Under the pieces are notes generated by a model. It worked only from the letters and a program-made list of their open reading frames with translations. It made no database searches and was not told the DNA's origin. From IMG/VR virus record IMGVR_UViG_3300046007_004354, positions 1 through 20,316 of that record: a stretch of DNA of 20,316 bases; one strand, given 5' to 3'. The stretch is from a virus. Below are positions 7,411 to 16,290 of this stretch, piece by piece. A program made the position numbers and the translations under genes. The first letter of the stretch is position 1; every line of letters begins with the position of its first letter.

Positions 7411-10400
7411 TAAAATATTATTTTAATATCTTTTACTCCAGTAAATCCTCCACCATCTCTTCCACCAGATGTTCCTGTAGGGGTATATTTTAATGTTATT
7501 CCTAAAGTTGCAAGTTTTGCTCGTATAGTATCTGTTGTTTCTATATCTCCTGATCCAAGTTCACTATCAAGAATATTTTGTAAACCATTTGTTGAGCCTA
7601 ATAGTCTATTTACTTCAGCAAATGTTATTCTATCTGGGATTAAATTAATAGCATCAATGAGTTCTTGTTCGTTTGTTCCTCCTCCTTCAGTAGCACCTTT
7701 AATTAAATCAGCAATATATTGAGGATTAGTATTTGAAGATGATGTTTCTGTTCCTGCTTCTGAGGCGCCTATAGCTCCTCCAGATACAGGGCCCCAATAT
7801 TCCCAGTGCCAAGCTTCATCCATTTTAACTCCATCTTTTAATCTTGGTGGATTTATCCAACCAAATCTAGCAGCATTTGCATTAAGCCATTTATATAAAT
7901 TATTATTATTTCTTACATTAGCATTTATAAGTGGGTTGCTACTACCGCCAGCTGCTGTAAATAGTTGTTGGATATCAACTGCGGCTCCCCAGCCATGAAT
8001 AGAACTTCCAGCTGGAGCTGCTACATTTGGGTTTTCAGTAGCCGTTGCTCGTTGGCGTTGAAGATTTCTATAAGCTGCTCCTGGTAGGTATGAGATATGA
8101 AATTTACCTACTGTGTATCCTGCTTTTCTTGCTTCTGCTACTAGGGCTTCCCATTGAGTAGCAGCTGATGGGAATAATTGATGTATGTTATTAGACTGAG
8201 GATCATCTGGTATTTTTAGATTGCGTAATAGTACTTCTCCGCTTGTGCTAGTATTTGGTATTTGGCCATTTTTATATCCTAATCCTTGTAAGTATTTAAC
8301 TACAGGAATATTACTCCTTTTAGGAACTTTACCATCTAAAAGAGGAGCCGTAATTATTGGTTTCCCATCAGCCCCTTTTAATACAACATTACTAGGAGCA
8401 TTAGCATATTCTTGACCATTCCATTTTTTCCATACTGGGTTTGTTTCTGATGTTTCTAGAATTATAGGATAAGCATATATGTTAGTAATCCAGTCATTAT
8501 TACTAATACTATGACCTAATTTACCAACTAAATATCCTAATTTCCTTCCAACAACAGACTGATATCCTTTAGGGACAATATCTTGATTTATTGTAAATAT
8601 ATTTCCTATTACAATACCCCCTATACCATCCATTTCAACAGATAATTCTGTTGGTATAATTGCTTTAAAAGCATTTTGTGGATCAAATCTATTAAGATTT
8701 GCTAAAAAGTCTCTATAGGCAAAATCTAATCCACCGTATGATAAATTAGCATTATTTGTTCCTTCACCATTTAAAGCACTAAAGTAAGCATATATTTTAG
8801 TTAAAAAAGGAAGTATAAATGAACCTGGGCTTTCTGTGTCTTCTAAACTAATAGCTGCTGAGAAATCTTTTTTAGGTATTAATCTATCTTGAACACCTGC
8901 ATTCCATGCTACTAATGTAGCATTATCATATCCCATTTTTCCAACAGCTGTTGGATCTTGAGCACTAATAGCTATAATAGACCCCATTTCTGGGAATATC
9001 TTGGAGCTGAATTTGTAATTTCTTACTGTGGAACTTAAATTATGAATTTGTAATGGAAAAGCATCTAATTTAGGATCTCCTGTAAAATTAATATCTATAA
9101 TTCGACCTACAGCATTTCTTTCATCTACTTGAATATCAAAACTATTAATATTTCCTATACTATTTTGTATTTGTCTTAAAATATTTTGAATATATTCTCT
9201 GATAGCAATAGTATTTTTACCTTGAGGGTCATTTGAGGCTACGTTTTTTGAAATAGCTTGATCAATCAAAAAATCCATGTTAACATATATGTTACTAATA
9301 TAGCCTAATGATTTTCCAGATTCTGTTGCATTTTCTACTAAAAATGGTAATATATCACTTGTCAAACCAGGAACGTCAGTAGCAACTTTTGCAACATCAG
9401 CTGCTGCTTCTGCTGTTTGTCTATTAATTAATGCTTGTACATCTGATGAAAAAGGAGCTTTTGTAAAACTATTTTTTATTTTGTTTCTTAATGCATTATT
9501 ATCCCATTTTATTTTAGAGTCATATATATCTTCATTCCAAGCATCTCCTAAAAGATCTTGAAGAGTAAAGTCTATTTGTTCTTCTAAAGAAGCAAGAAAT
9601 GCTGTGTCGGTATCTTCTTCTACAACTCTTGTATTAAAATAATCAAAAAACCTAATAAATCTTGTTGGTTCTTCTGCTGTTGATACAAATGAATTTGCAT
9701 CTAATAATGTAAATTTAGGAACTAATTTACCTCCAACTTCTTCTAAACTAACTTTTGTAATAGCTTTTTGTAAGTCATCAATGATTTTATCTATTTCTTC
9801 ATTTAAATCTCCATTAAAACGATATACTCCACTTGTTTCGGATATATTACTTAAAAATCTTGCTTCTCCTACGCGAGTTAAGTCAAAGCTAAAAGCAACA
9901 TTCCCAGTAGTAATACTACTTCTTATATCATCAGGAACAACTGTGCTTACTGATGTGTCGGTATCTACTTCATCTTGTCTAGTTTCATTTTCAGTTACAG
10001 TGGCATTTAATCCAAGCCAGTTATTATTTCTAATAAGACAAATACCATAATTAGTTGATAATGATAAAGGACTAGCAATACATCTTAATGATTTAGGTAT
10101 AACTGATTTATTTGAGAGTGTTTCAGTTAATGGAACTCCATTTGATCCTAATTCGTATGTAGTTACTCTGGATAAAGGATTATCATTTCCATCTTTTAAT
10201 AAAACATAGTTATTAAGTAAATCACAAAAACTACCTAATGAAATATACCCTTCAGTACCCTTTTCGTTTGAAAAATATTTTGGTAATCCTCCTCTATCAA
10301 ATTTTTCTAAATTACCTGATCGTTTGATCATGAATAGTTGATACTTATTCTTATATTTTGGATCTGTAACTTCTCTAGAATAACTTAAACTATTTCCAGA

Positions 10401-11300
10401 GTTTGCATTTTTATTCATATAGTGAAATAACTCTGCAAGTAGGCCAGGTATAATTCCTTTTTCATAGTCATTAGTAGGTGTAAATCCAGTACCATCAGGG
10501 TATTCCCCACGAGGAGCCAAAGTACCTCCACTATCTGTTGTAGCACCACCTAAAATACCTGTATTAGAAAAAGAAGTAGATTCCATCGGAATCCAATTAC
10601 ATTTTAGTGATTCTAATACCTCACCTAATGATATAATTGTAGTAGAACAATCATAACCACCATCATCACGAGCGTTCCAATTATAATTTTTTACATAACC
10701 AAGTAATGCATCATAATTACCATTACTATCTTCAATCAATTTATATATTTGAGCAAAAGCCTTGTTTAATGATATTTCTTTTTGATTTAAAATATCATAT
10801 GATGGGATTGTTGGTTTAATATAGTTCCATCCAAATTCTAAAAGTACAGTATATCCTGGGCGCATATAAAGTAATTCTAGGTCTTCTAATTGTCTTATAT
10901 CCCAAGCTATAAAATTTACAGTAGCTTCTTGTAATGAACCATAAGCGCCTTTAGAAGCAATAGAAACATTAGTAATACCGGGCATTGGACGAATACCTAA
11001 TCTGTTTAGATTTCCTCCAGGAGATAATCTATCATAAGTAGATGTTGCATCTCCACCTAATCCTTTTCTTAATGAAGTATTATTTAATAAAGTACCACCT
11101 TGTAAAACATATTTTGTAGCTAGTTCGTTATTTAATTCATTTTTACTATTAACAGTATTAACACCAGAAGTCATCCTTACCCAAGCAGATCTTGTGTTTA
11201 ATTCATGAAGAAAACCAGGAGTACGTGTACGCATTCCTGTTTGTCTTCTATCTATCTCGTTTCTTATAAACTTTGGAAAGGATTCTCTAAATATAGACAT
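7410..11300 (-). CDS. Baseplate hub/spike protein with embedded M15 zinc peptidase domain
   Basis: A 1296-residue tail protein. Residues about 105-160 contain a hub-like stretch (ATVNFIAWDIRQLEDLELL, then MRPGYTVLLEFGWNY). Another part with a hub-protein look lies near 900-945 (GKLGHSISNNDWITNIYAYP). Residues about 1060-1170 form an M15-family peptidase, as in VanY/VanX and phage L-Ala-D-Glu or DD-peptidases. The zinc ligands are His1102 and Asp1109 in SSIHGWGAAVDI and His1165 in DEAWHWEYWG, with Glu1162 as the likely catalytic base. This domain would cut peptidoglycan cross-links during tail penetration. Residues about 1206-1270 resemble an annexin-type repeat (GGGTNEQELIDAIN, then LQNILDSELGSGD). 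The gene lies between the LysM-like gene and a coupled 156-codon gene. The M15 call is strong. The hub call rests on size, position after the tape measure gene and these segments. I see no separate gp5-like lysozyme gene. Confidence 0.85.
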   Translation of the reverse strand: MSIFRESFPKFIRNEIDRRQTGMRTRTPGFLHELNTRSAWVRMTSGVNTVNSKNELNNELATKYVLQGGTLLNNTSLRKGLGGDATSTYDRLSPGGNLNRLGIRPMPGITNVSIASKGAYGSLQEATVNFIAWDIRQLEDLELLYMRPGYTVLLEFGWNYIKPTIPSYDILNQKEISLNKAFAQIYKLIEDSNGNYDALLGYVKNYNWNARDDGGYDCSTTIISLGEVLESLKCNWIPMESTSFSNTGILGGATTDSGGTLAPRGEYPDGTGFTPTNDYEKGIIPGLLAELFHYMNKNANSGNSLSYSREVTDPKYKNKYQLFMIKRSGNLEKFDRGGLPKYFSNEKGTEGYISLGSFCDLLNNYVLLKDGNDNPLSRVTTYELGSNGVPLTETLSNKSVIPKSLRCIASPLSLSTNYGICLIRNNNWLGLNATVTENETRQDEVDTDTSVSTVVPDDIRSSITTGNVAFSFDLTRVGEARFLSNISETSGVYRFNGDLNEEIDKIIDDLQKAITKVSLEEVGGKLVPKFTLLDANSFVSTAEEPTRFIRFFDYFNTRVVEEDTDTAFLASLEEQIDFTLQDLLGDAWNEDIYDSKIKWDNNALRNKIKNSFTKAPFSSDVQALINRQTAEAAADVAKVATDVPGLTSDILPFLVENATESGKSLGYISNIYVNMDFLIDQAISKNVASNDPQGKNTIAIREYIQNILRQIQNSIGNINSFDIQVDERNAVGRIIDINFTGDPKLDAFPLQIHNLSSTVRNYKFSSKIFPEMGSIIAISAQDPTAVGKMGYDNATLVAWNAGVQDRLIPKKDFSAAISLEDTESPGSFILPFLTKIYAYFSALNGEGTNNANLSYGGLDFAYRDFLANLNRFDPQNAFKAIIPTELSVEMDGIGGIVIGNIFTINQDIVPKGYQSVVGRKLGYLVGKLGHSISNNDWITNIYAYPIILETSETNPVWKKWNGQEYANAPSNVVLKGADGKPIITAPLLDGKVPKRSNIPVVKYLQGLGYKNGQIPNTSTSGEVLLRNLKIPDDPQSNNIHQLFPSAATQWEALVAEARKAGYTVGKFHISYLPGAAYRNLQRQRATATENPNVAAPAGSSIHGWGAAVDIQQLFTAAGGSSNPLINANVRNNNNLYKWLNANAARFGWINPPRLKDGVKMDEAWHWEYWGPVSGGAIGASEAGTETSSSNTNPQYIADLIKGATEGGGTNEQELIDAINLIPDRITFAEVNRLLGSTNGLQNILDSELGSGDIETTDTIRAKLATLGITLKYTPTGTSGGRDGGGFTGVKDIKIIF

Positions 11301-11305
11301 AACAT

Positions 11306-11605
11306 TTATTGTTGGTTTTCTTGATTATATAATGTAATAACAGTAGTTAAATCTGTTGGTATTCTTAATTGAATACCTGGTTCAGGAAACATTGAACCAA
11401 ATGTGATATTACTATTAGCAACAGATATAACCCACCATAATGATGGATCTTTATAGTATGTGTTTGCAAGTAAATCCAATCTATCACCTTGAACAGTAAC
11501 AACGTAAACGTCACTTTCTTGTGGTGGTATAGGTGGATATTTTTTTGCTTTATAATATTTTATACCCTGTGTTGTTGATAATATGTCATTTGAATTATAT
11601 ATCAT
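11306..11605 (-). CDS. LysM-like baseplate/tail protein (gp53 or tail protein X type)
   Basis: A 99-residue protein whose central part matches the LysM-like module of tail proteins: VVTVQGDRLDLLANTYYKDP followed by LWWVISVANSNI and PEPGIQLRIP. Such modules occur in T4 gp53 and in tail protein X of P2-like phages, where they help join tube, hub and baseplate wedges. It starts 2 nt after the preceding stop (TAATAATG) and ends 5 nt before the hub start, so it is tightly co-translated with its expected partners. It is much shorter than T4 gp53 (196) and more like the small LysM proteins of simpler contractile tails. No signal peptide is present, as expected for a cytoplasmically assembled virion protein. 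Confidence 0.78.
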   Translation of the reverse strand: MIYNSNDILSTTQGIKYYKAKKYPPIPPQESDVYVVTVQGDRLDLLANTYYKDPSLWWVISVANSNITFGSMFPEPGIQLRIPTDLTTVITLYNQENQQ

Positions 11606-11607
11606 TA

Positions 11608-13563
11608 TTATCTAGTTAATACTGGTATTTTTTCTCCAACTATTGGTTGTCCTGATGCATCTTTACCTTCTGTTAAGAATACATCTTGTAACCATTTGTT
11701 TTTATTATCTGGTCTATCAACTGTAAACGCTGGTAGGTTCTGCCAATCACCACTAAAGGTACCTGGGAATTTGCGAGGTAAGAAGCTGTGGATTGGAGCA
11801 AATGTCATTTGAACACTTAATACCTGAGGTAATTCATATAATTTTTCTCCTTCACCTCTTTCAGGATCTGTAATAGCAATTTCCCAAGGTGCTTTATTGT
11901 CAATTGAAAAAGTTAAATTTTTAATAATACCTGGTTGTCTATATATGTAATTGCCTATGGTCATTTTCATATATGGTGCTCTCATTATATTGTTACTATA
12001 ATCAGGCATCACATTTGAATATAAATAATTTAATTTTTGCCACATTGGCTTTAATTCCCCTTCAGACATTGCTGCTACTTGGAAATTAAATGAAATAGTT
12101 CTTTCAAATCCATTATAGATGTAAAATGGTTCTCCTCTACCAACATAATTTACAGTATTCCATGATGGACTAGGATTATCCGTTATATCTGTTAGTAAAG
12201 CTCTAAATACCATCCATACACTATCACTTGGTTTATCATTATCTACAGCTTCTATTCTAAATTTAATAATGTCTCTTGGATTATATGGTTTGCCATTTAC
12301 ATAAACTACAGCAGCACCGGGAGGTGCATCTGAAACATATAGTGGAATTGCATTTATATCATCTCTTTTATTAGCGCCTGGTAAGCCAAGACGTTTTTCA
12401 ATATTAAATTCATTTAAAGGCAATCCATCTTTATATTTACCTGTTCCTTCTTTATATGTTGATCTAGCATTTACATTATAAGTAAATGTAATAGGTGCTG
12501 TAACGTTACCTTGAGTATTTATAGTACCAACACCTGTGTTATTAGGACCGGCTTGAACTATATTTGCTTTTCCAATAGCAAAACTTCCTGTTTCTTGAGC
12601 AATTGCACTTCTTAAAGCATTATATGTTCTACCAGCAGAACTATAATTAACAACTGTTTGATCTACAAATGTAGGAGGAGTAGTAAGTGAACTTGTTACA
12701 ACTCCAATATTTGTTTCTATTGATGCTTGATTATAGTTATAATACTGTTCAGAAGCTCCTAATGTTAAAAAGTAATCTACATTAGGAGTAGGACGAATAT
12801 ATAGATTTGCTAAATTTGTTGATGTAATTAAATTAGTTGAAACACTACCAAGATTTCCTGTTGCAGGATTAAAATTAGGTACTTGTGCCCTAACATATCT
12901 ATTATACTGAGGGTTACTTAATGTATTATCAACTCTTAAAATTCTTGTTCTACCTATACCATCTACAGAACCAGGGCCACTAACATAATCAGCTATATAA
13001 GCATTTGGATTTGCTTGTAATTTAGCTTTTAATAATACTAATTTATTGTTTGCTCCTTCATTTTCAGGAGAGTTGTTTGCTCTAACTACATTATAATATA
13101 ACTGGCTTTCATTTAAAACTGGAAATAAACCATGTCTTACAATGTGGCCACCAAATGCATTTAAAGGTACTTGAGCTAATGTATTAATACCTAAATTGTA
13201 AATACGAGTAGGACCAACAGCACCTAGTAATTGACCTACAGCATCTGTTCTTCTTTCAAGTTGAGGATTAGTTAATTGTAATCCTACTTGTTTTGCTATA
13301 AACAAAGGACCACGAGGCGGATCAACAAGAAATTTTCCTATACGAAGTGTATCTAAAGCAGAAGCTACGGTTGCACCTCTAAAACCACCTCTAATTAACC
13401 CATTGTCTGAAAGCCAAAGGTTAGTAGATGGTACTTGTTGCTCGTATGGTGGTGGTATTTTTTGAGTAATATACGGTTCACCACTATCACCTCCGCCTTG
13501 AGTATCACGTCCGTATTTTAAACTTCGTAAAGCAGTTAATCCGGCTTGTGTTATTATAGGCAT
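11608..13563 (-). CDS. Large tail/baseplate structural protein, possible tube initiator or cap
   Basis: A 651-residue protein with no enzymatic motif. The N-terminal two thirds are rich in Asn, Thr, Pro and Gly, as in many beta-rich virion proteins. The last 220 residues look like a compact domain: VNGKPYNPRDIIKFRIEAVD near 415-434, an aromatic YIYNGFERTISFNFQVAA segment, ELKPMWQKLNYLYSN, YMKMTIGNYIYRQPG and a final ELPQVLSVQMTFAPIHSF. This strand pattern, with a PWE turn (KAPWEIAI), is like tube- or baseplate-associated proteins. With its place between the tape measure and the LysM-like and hub genes, it could be the tube initiator or cap (T4 gp48/gp54 role). That is inference. The start overlaps the 91-codon gene stop as TAATG. 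Confidence 0.75.
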   Translation of the reverse strand: MPIITQAGLTALRSLKYGRDTQGGGDSGEPYITQKIPPPYEQQVPSTNLWLSDNGLIRGGFRGATVASALDTLRIGKFLVDPPRGPLFIAKQVGLQLTNPQLERRTDAVGQLLGAVGPTRIYNLGINTLAQVPLNAFGGHIVRHGLFPVLNESQLYYNVVRANNSPENEGANNKLVLLKAKLQANPNAYIADYVSGPGSVDGIGRTRILRVDNTLSNPQYNRYVRAQVPNFNPATGNLGSVSTNLITSTNLANLYIRPTPNVDYFLTLGASEQYYNYNQASIETNIGVVTSSLTTPPTFVDQTVVNYSSAGRTYNALRSAIAQETGSFAIGKANIVQAGPNNTGVGTINTQGNVTAPITFTYNVNARSTYKEGTGKYKDGLPLNEFNIEKRLGLPGANKRDDINAIPLYVSDAPPGAAVVYVNGKPYNPRDIIKFRIEAVDNDKPSDSVWMVFRALLTDITDNPSPSWNTVNYVGRGEPFYIYNGFERTISFNFQVAAMSEGELKPMWQKLNYLYSNVMPDYSNNIMRAPYMKMTIGNYIYRQPGIIKNLTFSIDNKAPWEIAITDPERGEGEKLYELPQVLSVQMTFAPIHSFLPRKFPGTFSGDWQNLPAFTVDRPDNKNKWLQDVFLTEGKDASGQPIVGEKIPVLTR

Positions 13564-13838
13564 TATCTAGGAAGGTTGTCTGTATATTTGCGTCCACTTG
13601 AATTTCTGTACAATGATGTATTTGATGGATCTCCTTCTTCTAAATTAGATGGTGGAGGAACAGGCGGTACAAAGCCAGCTCCTATTGATCTAATTCTAGG
13701 ATTTCCATTAATAGAATACTCATCATGACGAGATCCTGGAGGGTTAGGTTCTACTTTAGATTGTCTGTTTGATGGTACAGGACCACCGCCCCAACCTAAT
13801 CTACTAACACCACCTAATAATAAATTAATTAATCCCAT
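13563..13838 (-). CDS. Small Pro/Gly-rich protein of unknown function
   Basis: A 91-residue protein between the tape measure gene and the 651-codon structural gene. It starts with a short hydrophobic stretch (MGLINLLLGGVSRLGWGGG) and continues as a polar, probably disordered chain with PPVPPP near residue 60 and a basic C-terminus (SSGRKYTDNLPR). Its stop overlaps the next start as TAATG, and a TATTTATA element lies about 32 nt before its ATG. These translation and transcription signals support a real gene. The function is not recognised. A minor virion or assembly protein is plausible from position. Confidence 0.6.
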   Translation of the reverse strand: MGLINLLLGGVSRLGWGGGPVPSNRQSKVEPNPPGSRHDEYSINGNPRIRSIGAGFVPPVPPPSNLEEGDPSNTSLYRNSSGRKYTDNLPR

Positions 13839-13862
13839 GTTTTTTGTTATTTTATTGTTTAA

Positions 13863-13870
13863 TATAAATA
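13863..13870 (-). promoter_or_regulatory. Candidate promoter element TATTTATA after the tape measure gene
   Basis: The minus strand reads TCAATATTTATATTAAAC just after the tape measure stop, 32 nt before the ATG of the 91-codon gene. The ATATTTATA form is identical to the elements before the tape measure, gp26-like and tube genes. A promoter role is inferred. Confidence 0.42.
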
Positions 13871-13875
13871 TTGAA

Positions 13876-16236
13876 TTATGCTAAATTAGTGTTGTACATT
13901 AGTTGAGCAGTACCCACTGTTTGCGCACCAATATTTACTTTTGCTTCTTTATTGTATAATCTATCTACACCTTTATTAGTATTTTTCATTTCATCACGTA
14001 AACTAGCAAGCATATTTACTACTTCTGTGTTATCTTGTGTTACAACTGTTTGTTTATTTGTATTAGCAATCATGTCTCCTAAACCAGGAGCAGCGGCTAA
14101 TTCATCATTATCACTTAATGAAAATAATCCACCTTCTTTAGTTGATACTACTGTTTTACCACCTGATGAAAACATATCGCCCACTGGTTGTGCTGCTTCT
14201 TCTTTAGAGTCCATAAAAGCAGCCATCATTAAACCAATACCAGCAGCAATAGCAATAGCTCCTATACCAAATGTCATAGCTGATGCTGCTGAAATAGTGC
14301 CAGCAGCAAGTATACCAGCTTGTACAGCAGATGCTGCTAATCCAGCTACTAATTTTACAAATGAAATACCAGCCATTAATCCTAAAGTAGTATATAATAC
14401 AAATGAATTTTCCATTAAACCAGCTATCATATCAGCTAATTGACCTAAAGGACCTCCTACTATTCTACCAATTATATCTTGCATTTTTTCCATTGCAAGA
14501 TTAAATTTATCTTGTGCACTTAATGCTTCCAAGCGTTTAGCTACTTCTTCACCTCCCAATGCAGCAACTTCTTCTCTTGATTTACCCATATATTGTTGCT
14601 TCAATAATTGGTCGGATAATTGATCTGATGTTGTTCCTAATGATGCTGCTAATTTATCTTGAGCAATAACATTCATTTGAGAAAACTTATTAAAGTCAAT
14701 ATTTTGACTATTAAGTTCTTTCATTACTGTTGTTAAATCACCAGCCAAAGAAGCACTACGGGCTCTTTCTAAATTTAACTGTTGTCCAGTTAATAATTCA
14801 GCTTGTAATTCATTACTAATTGATGTTTCAAAATCAAGTAATGATGATGCTTGCTTACGTACTGTATCTAAATTAGTACCTAATAGCTTTGCTTGAGCAA
14901 CAGCTTGAGCTAATGCAGGAACATCAGCTTTAAACATAGCTAGTGTTTGCCCTGATATTTTTCCTATTTCTTCAAGTACTTCTCTTTGATTTAACTGAAT
15001 ACCATACTGTGAAGATAATGCTTGTGATACTCCTAGAGCAGTAGTTTTAGAACTTTCTAGCGTGTTGCCAGTAGCAATAGATAATTTAGCCAAACCACCA
15101 GCTGCTTCTTCACTTAATCCAATTTGCTTAGTTAATTTAACAAATTGAACATTTAAATCCTCAGTAAATCTAGAACTAAATCCTAATTGTGCTCCTAAAG
15201 CAATAGTAGCTTCAATTAATCTATTTGTATTAATAGCTATATCACCTGAAGATTCAGCCATATTATTAAAGTCTTGCCTTAAATCATATGCTTCATCTCT
15301 ACTTAATACTAAGTTCTTTTGTAATTTAGTAACTTGATCTGATATACCAAAAGCAAATTTCTTAATAGCATCAAAAGCTGCAACTAGTGGTGCTATTAAA
15401 GCTCCTGCTTCTCTAACACCACTCATAAATGTTGAAAAGTTTTTACTTTGTAACTTGCCTTGTAGTGTTTGTTCTTTTAATGCTTGTAATAATGCTTCAG
15501 TATTTTTAATTTGGTCTTCATAAAGCTTTTTTAAAGCAGCATTATTTGCAATAAGTTCTTTTACTTTTCCTAATTCTTTTGTTTTTTGTTCTATTTGTTT
15601 TTGAATAGAAACTTCTCCTCTTTCTAAAGCACGTACATATAGATCTTGATCTTTGATTTGTTCTCTAAGATCCTTCATTTGGTCTTTTATACCTTTACGT
15701 CTATATGCTTGAGCATTATTAAGTTGAGTTTGTTTATTTATTAATTGTTGGGTTAGATTATCTAACTTTGCAGATTCATTACTTATTTCTTTTTGTCTAT
15801 TTACTTTATCTGCTTCAAGATCGCTTAATTTTCTTTGAAGAGCAGCTTGTGCTTGAATAAATCTATTATTTCTTTCAAAAGATTTACCACTACTATTTAT
15901 GTAATCCTTATATTTTTCTTGAAGGTTATTTAATTGTTCTGTAACTTCAGCTACCTTTGCTTTTCCACTTGCTACTCTTTTAACAAGTTTTTCTGTAATT
16001 TCTAGTTGTTGTCTGTATTGGCTAAGTTCATCTACTAATTTTTTATTAGCGCTAGTAGAAAGATTAAGATTTGGAGGAAGTTTACTTACTTGACTTGAAA
16101 GCTGTTTGGCCAAATCAACAGATTCTTTAAGAGCATTATTATATTGAAGTAATGCCTCCTGTGCACTCTGTATACCTTTTGGGTTTGGAGAGTTTGGATT
16201 ATTTGGGTTGTTCGGGTTATTTGGAGTAACAGCCAT
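13876..16236 (-). CDS. Tail length tape measure protein
   Basis: A 786-residue tape measure-type protein that would set tail length inside the tube and be ejected with the DNA. The N-terminus has PNN repeats (residues 5-19). Residues about 30-275 are a long coiled coil rich in Gln, Lys, Leu and Glu. Residues about 280-590 are helical and alanine/leucine rich. A strongly hydrophobic region follows at about 610-674 (FVLYTTLGLMAGISFVKLV and FGIGAIAIAAGIGLMMAAF), ending before the polar C-terminus. Such hydrophobic segments are usual in tape measures and may help cross the inner membrane. It is longer than T4 gp29 (590), so the tail may be somewhat longer than that of T4. The gene directly follows the gp26-like gene and its frameshift extension, the expected place for chaperone and ruler genes. 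Confidence 0.9.
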   Translation of the reverse strand: MAVTPNNPNNPNNPNSPNPKGIQSAQEALLQYNNALKESVDLAKQLSSQVSKLPPNLNLSTSANKKLVDELSQYRQQLEITEKLVKRVASGKAKVAEVTEQLNNLQEKYKDYINSSGKSFERNNRFIQAQAALQRKLSDLEADKVNRQKEISNESAKLDNLTQQLINKQTQLNNAQAYRRKGIKDQMKDLREQIKDQDLYVRALERGEVSIQKQIEQKTKELGKVKELIANNAALKKLYEDQIKNTEALLQALKEQTLQGKLQSKNFSTFMSGVREAGALIAPLVAAFDAIKKFAFGISDQVTKLQKNLVLSRDEAYDLRQDFNNMAESSGDIAINTNRLIEATIALGAQLGFSSRFTEDLNVQFVKLTKQIGLSEEAAGGLAKLSIATGNTLESSKTTALGVSQALSSQYGIQLNQREVLEEIGKISGQTLAMFKADVPALAQAVAQAKLLGTNLDTVRKQASSLLDFETSISNELQAELLTGQQLNLERARSASLAGDLTTVMKELNSQNIDFNKFSQMNVIAQDKLAASLGTTSDQLSDQLLKQQYMGKSREEVAALGGEEVAKRLEALSAQDKFNLAMEKMQDIIGRIVGGPLGQLADMIAGLMENSFVLYTTLGLMAGISFVKLVAGLAASAVQAGILAAGTISAASAMTFGIGAIAIAAGIGLMMAAFMDSKEEAAQPVGDMFSSGGKTVVSTKEGGLFSLSDNDELAAAPGLGDMIANTNKQTVVTQDNTEVVNMLASLRDEMKNTNKGVDRLYNKEAKVNIGAQTVGTAQLMYNTNLA
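16180..16224 (-). repeat. Imperfect 9-nt PNN-coding tandem repeat at the tape measure N-terminus
   Basis: Codons 5-19 of the tape measure gene are imperfect copies of a 9-nt unit encoding Pro-Asn-Asn (reading PNNPNNPNNPNSPNP). The unit uses mixed synonymous codons, so the protein repeat appears to be kept. It probably forms an extended linker. Confidence 0.7.
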
Positions 16237-16252
16237 AGTAAATTATTGCAGG

Positions 16253-16260
16253 TATAAATA
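16253..16260 (-). promoter_or_regulatory. Candidate promoter element TATTTATA before the tape measure gene
   Basis: The minus strand reads CAATATTTATACCTGCAATA, with the octamer 16-23 nt before the tape measure ATG. It comes 2 nt after the perfect hairpin at 16263-16290. The arrangement of hairpin then element suggests a terminator or processing site followed by a new start. The role is inferred from recurrence of the octamer. Confidence 0.42.
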
Positions 16261-16262
16261 TT

Positions 16263-16290
16263 GAAAGCGCCCTATTTTTTGGGCGCTTTC
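16263..16290 (-). terminator. Perfect 10-bp hairpin overlapping the stop of the frameshift extension
   Basis: GAAAGCGCCC and GGGCGCTTTC form a perfect 10-bp GC-rich stem with an 8-nt A-rich loop. The stop codon TAG of the frameshifted reading frame (16272-16274) lies in the loop/stem junction. The 3' side on the minus strand reads AATATTTATA rather than a clean U-run, so it may be a weak terminator, an mRNA stabiliser or a processing signal. The stem itself is clear. Confidence 0.6.

Noticed and set aside
13952-14443. A 163-codon plus-strand frame inside the tape measure gene, and similar plus-strand frames at 4335, 3368, 991, 9781 and 17409.
   Set aside because: All lie opposite well-supported minus-strand genes, have odd composition and no initiation context. 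They are antisense shadows.
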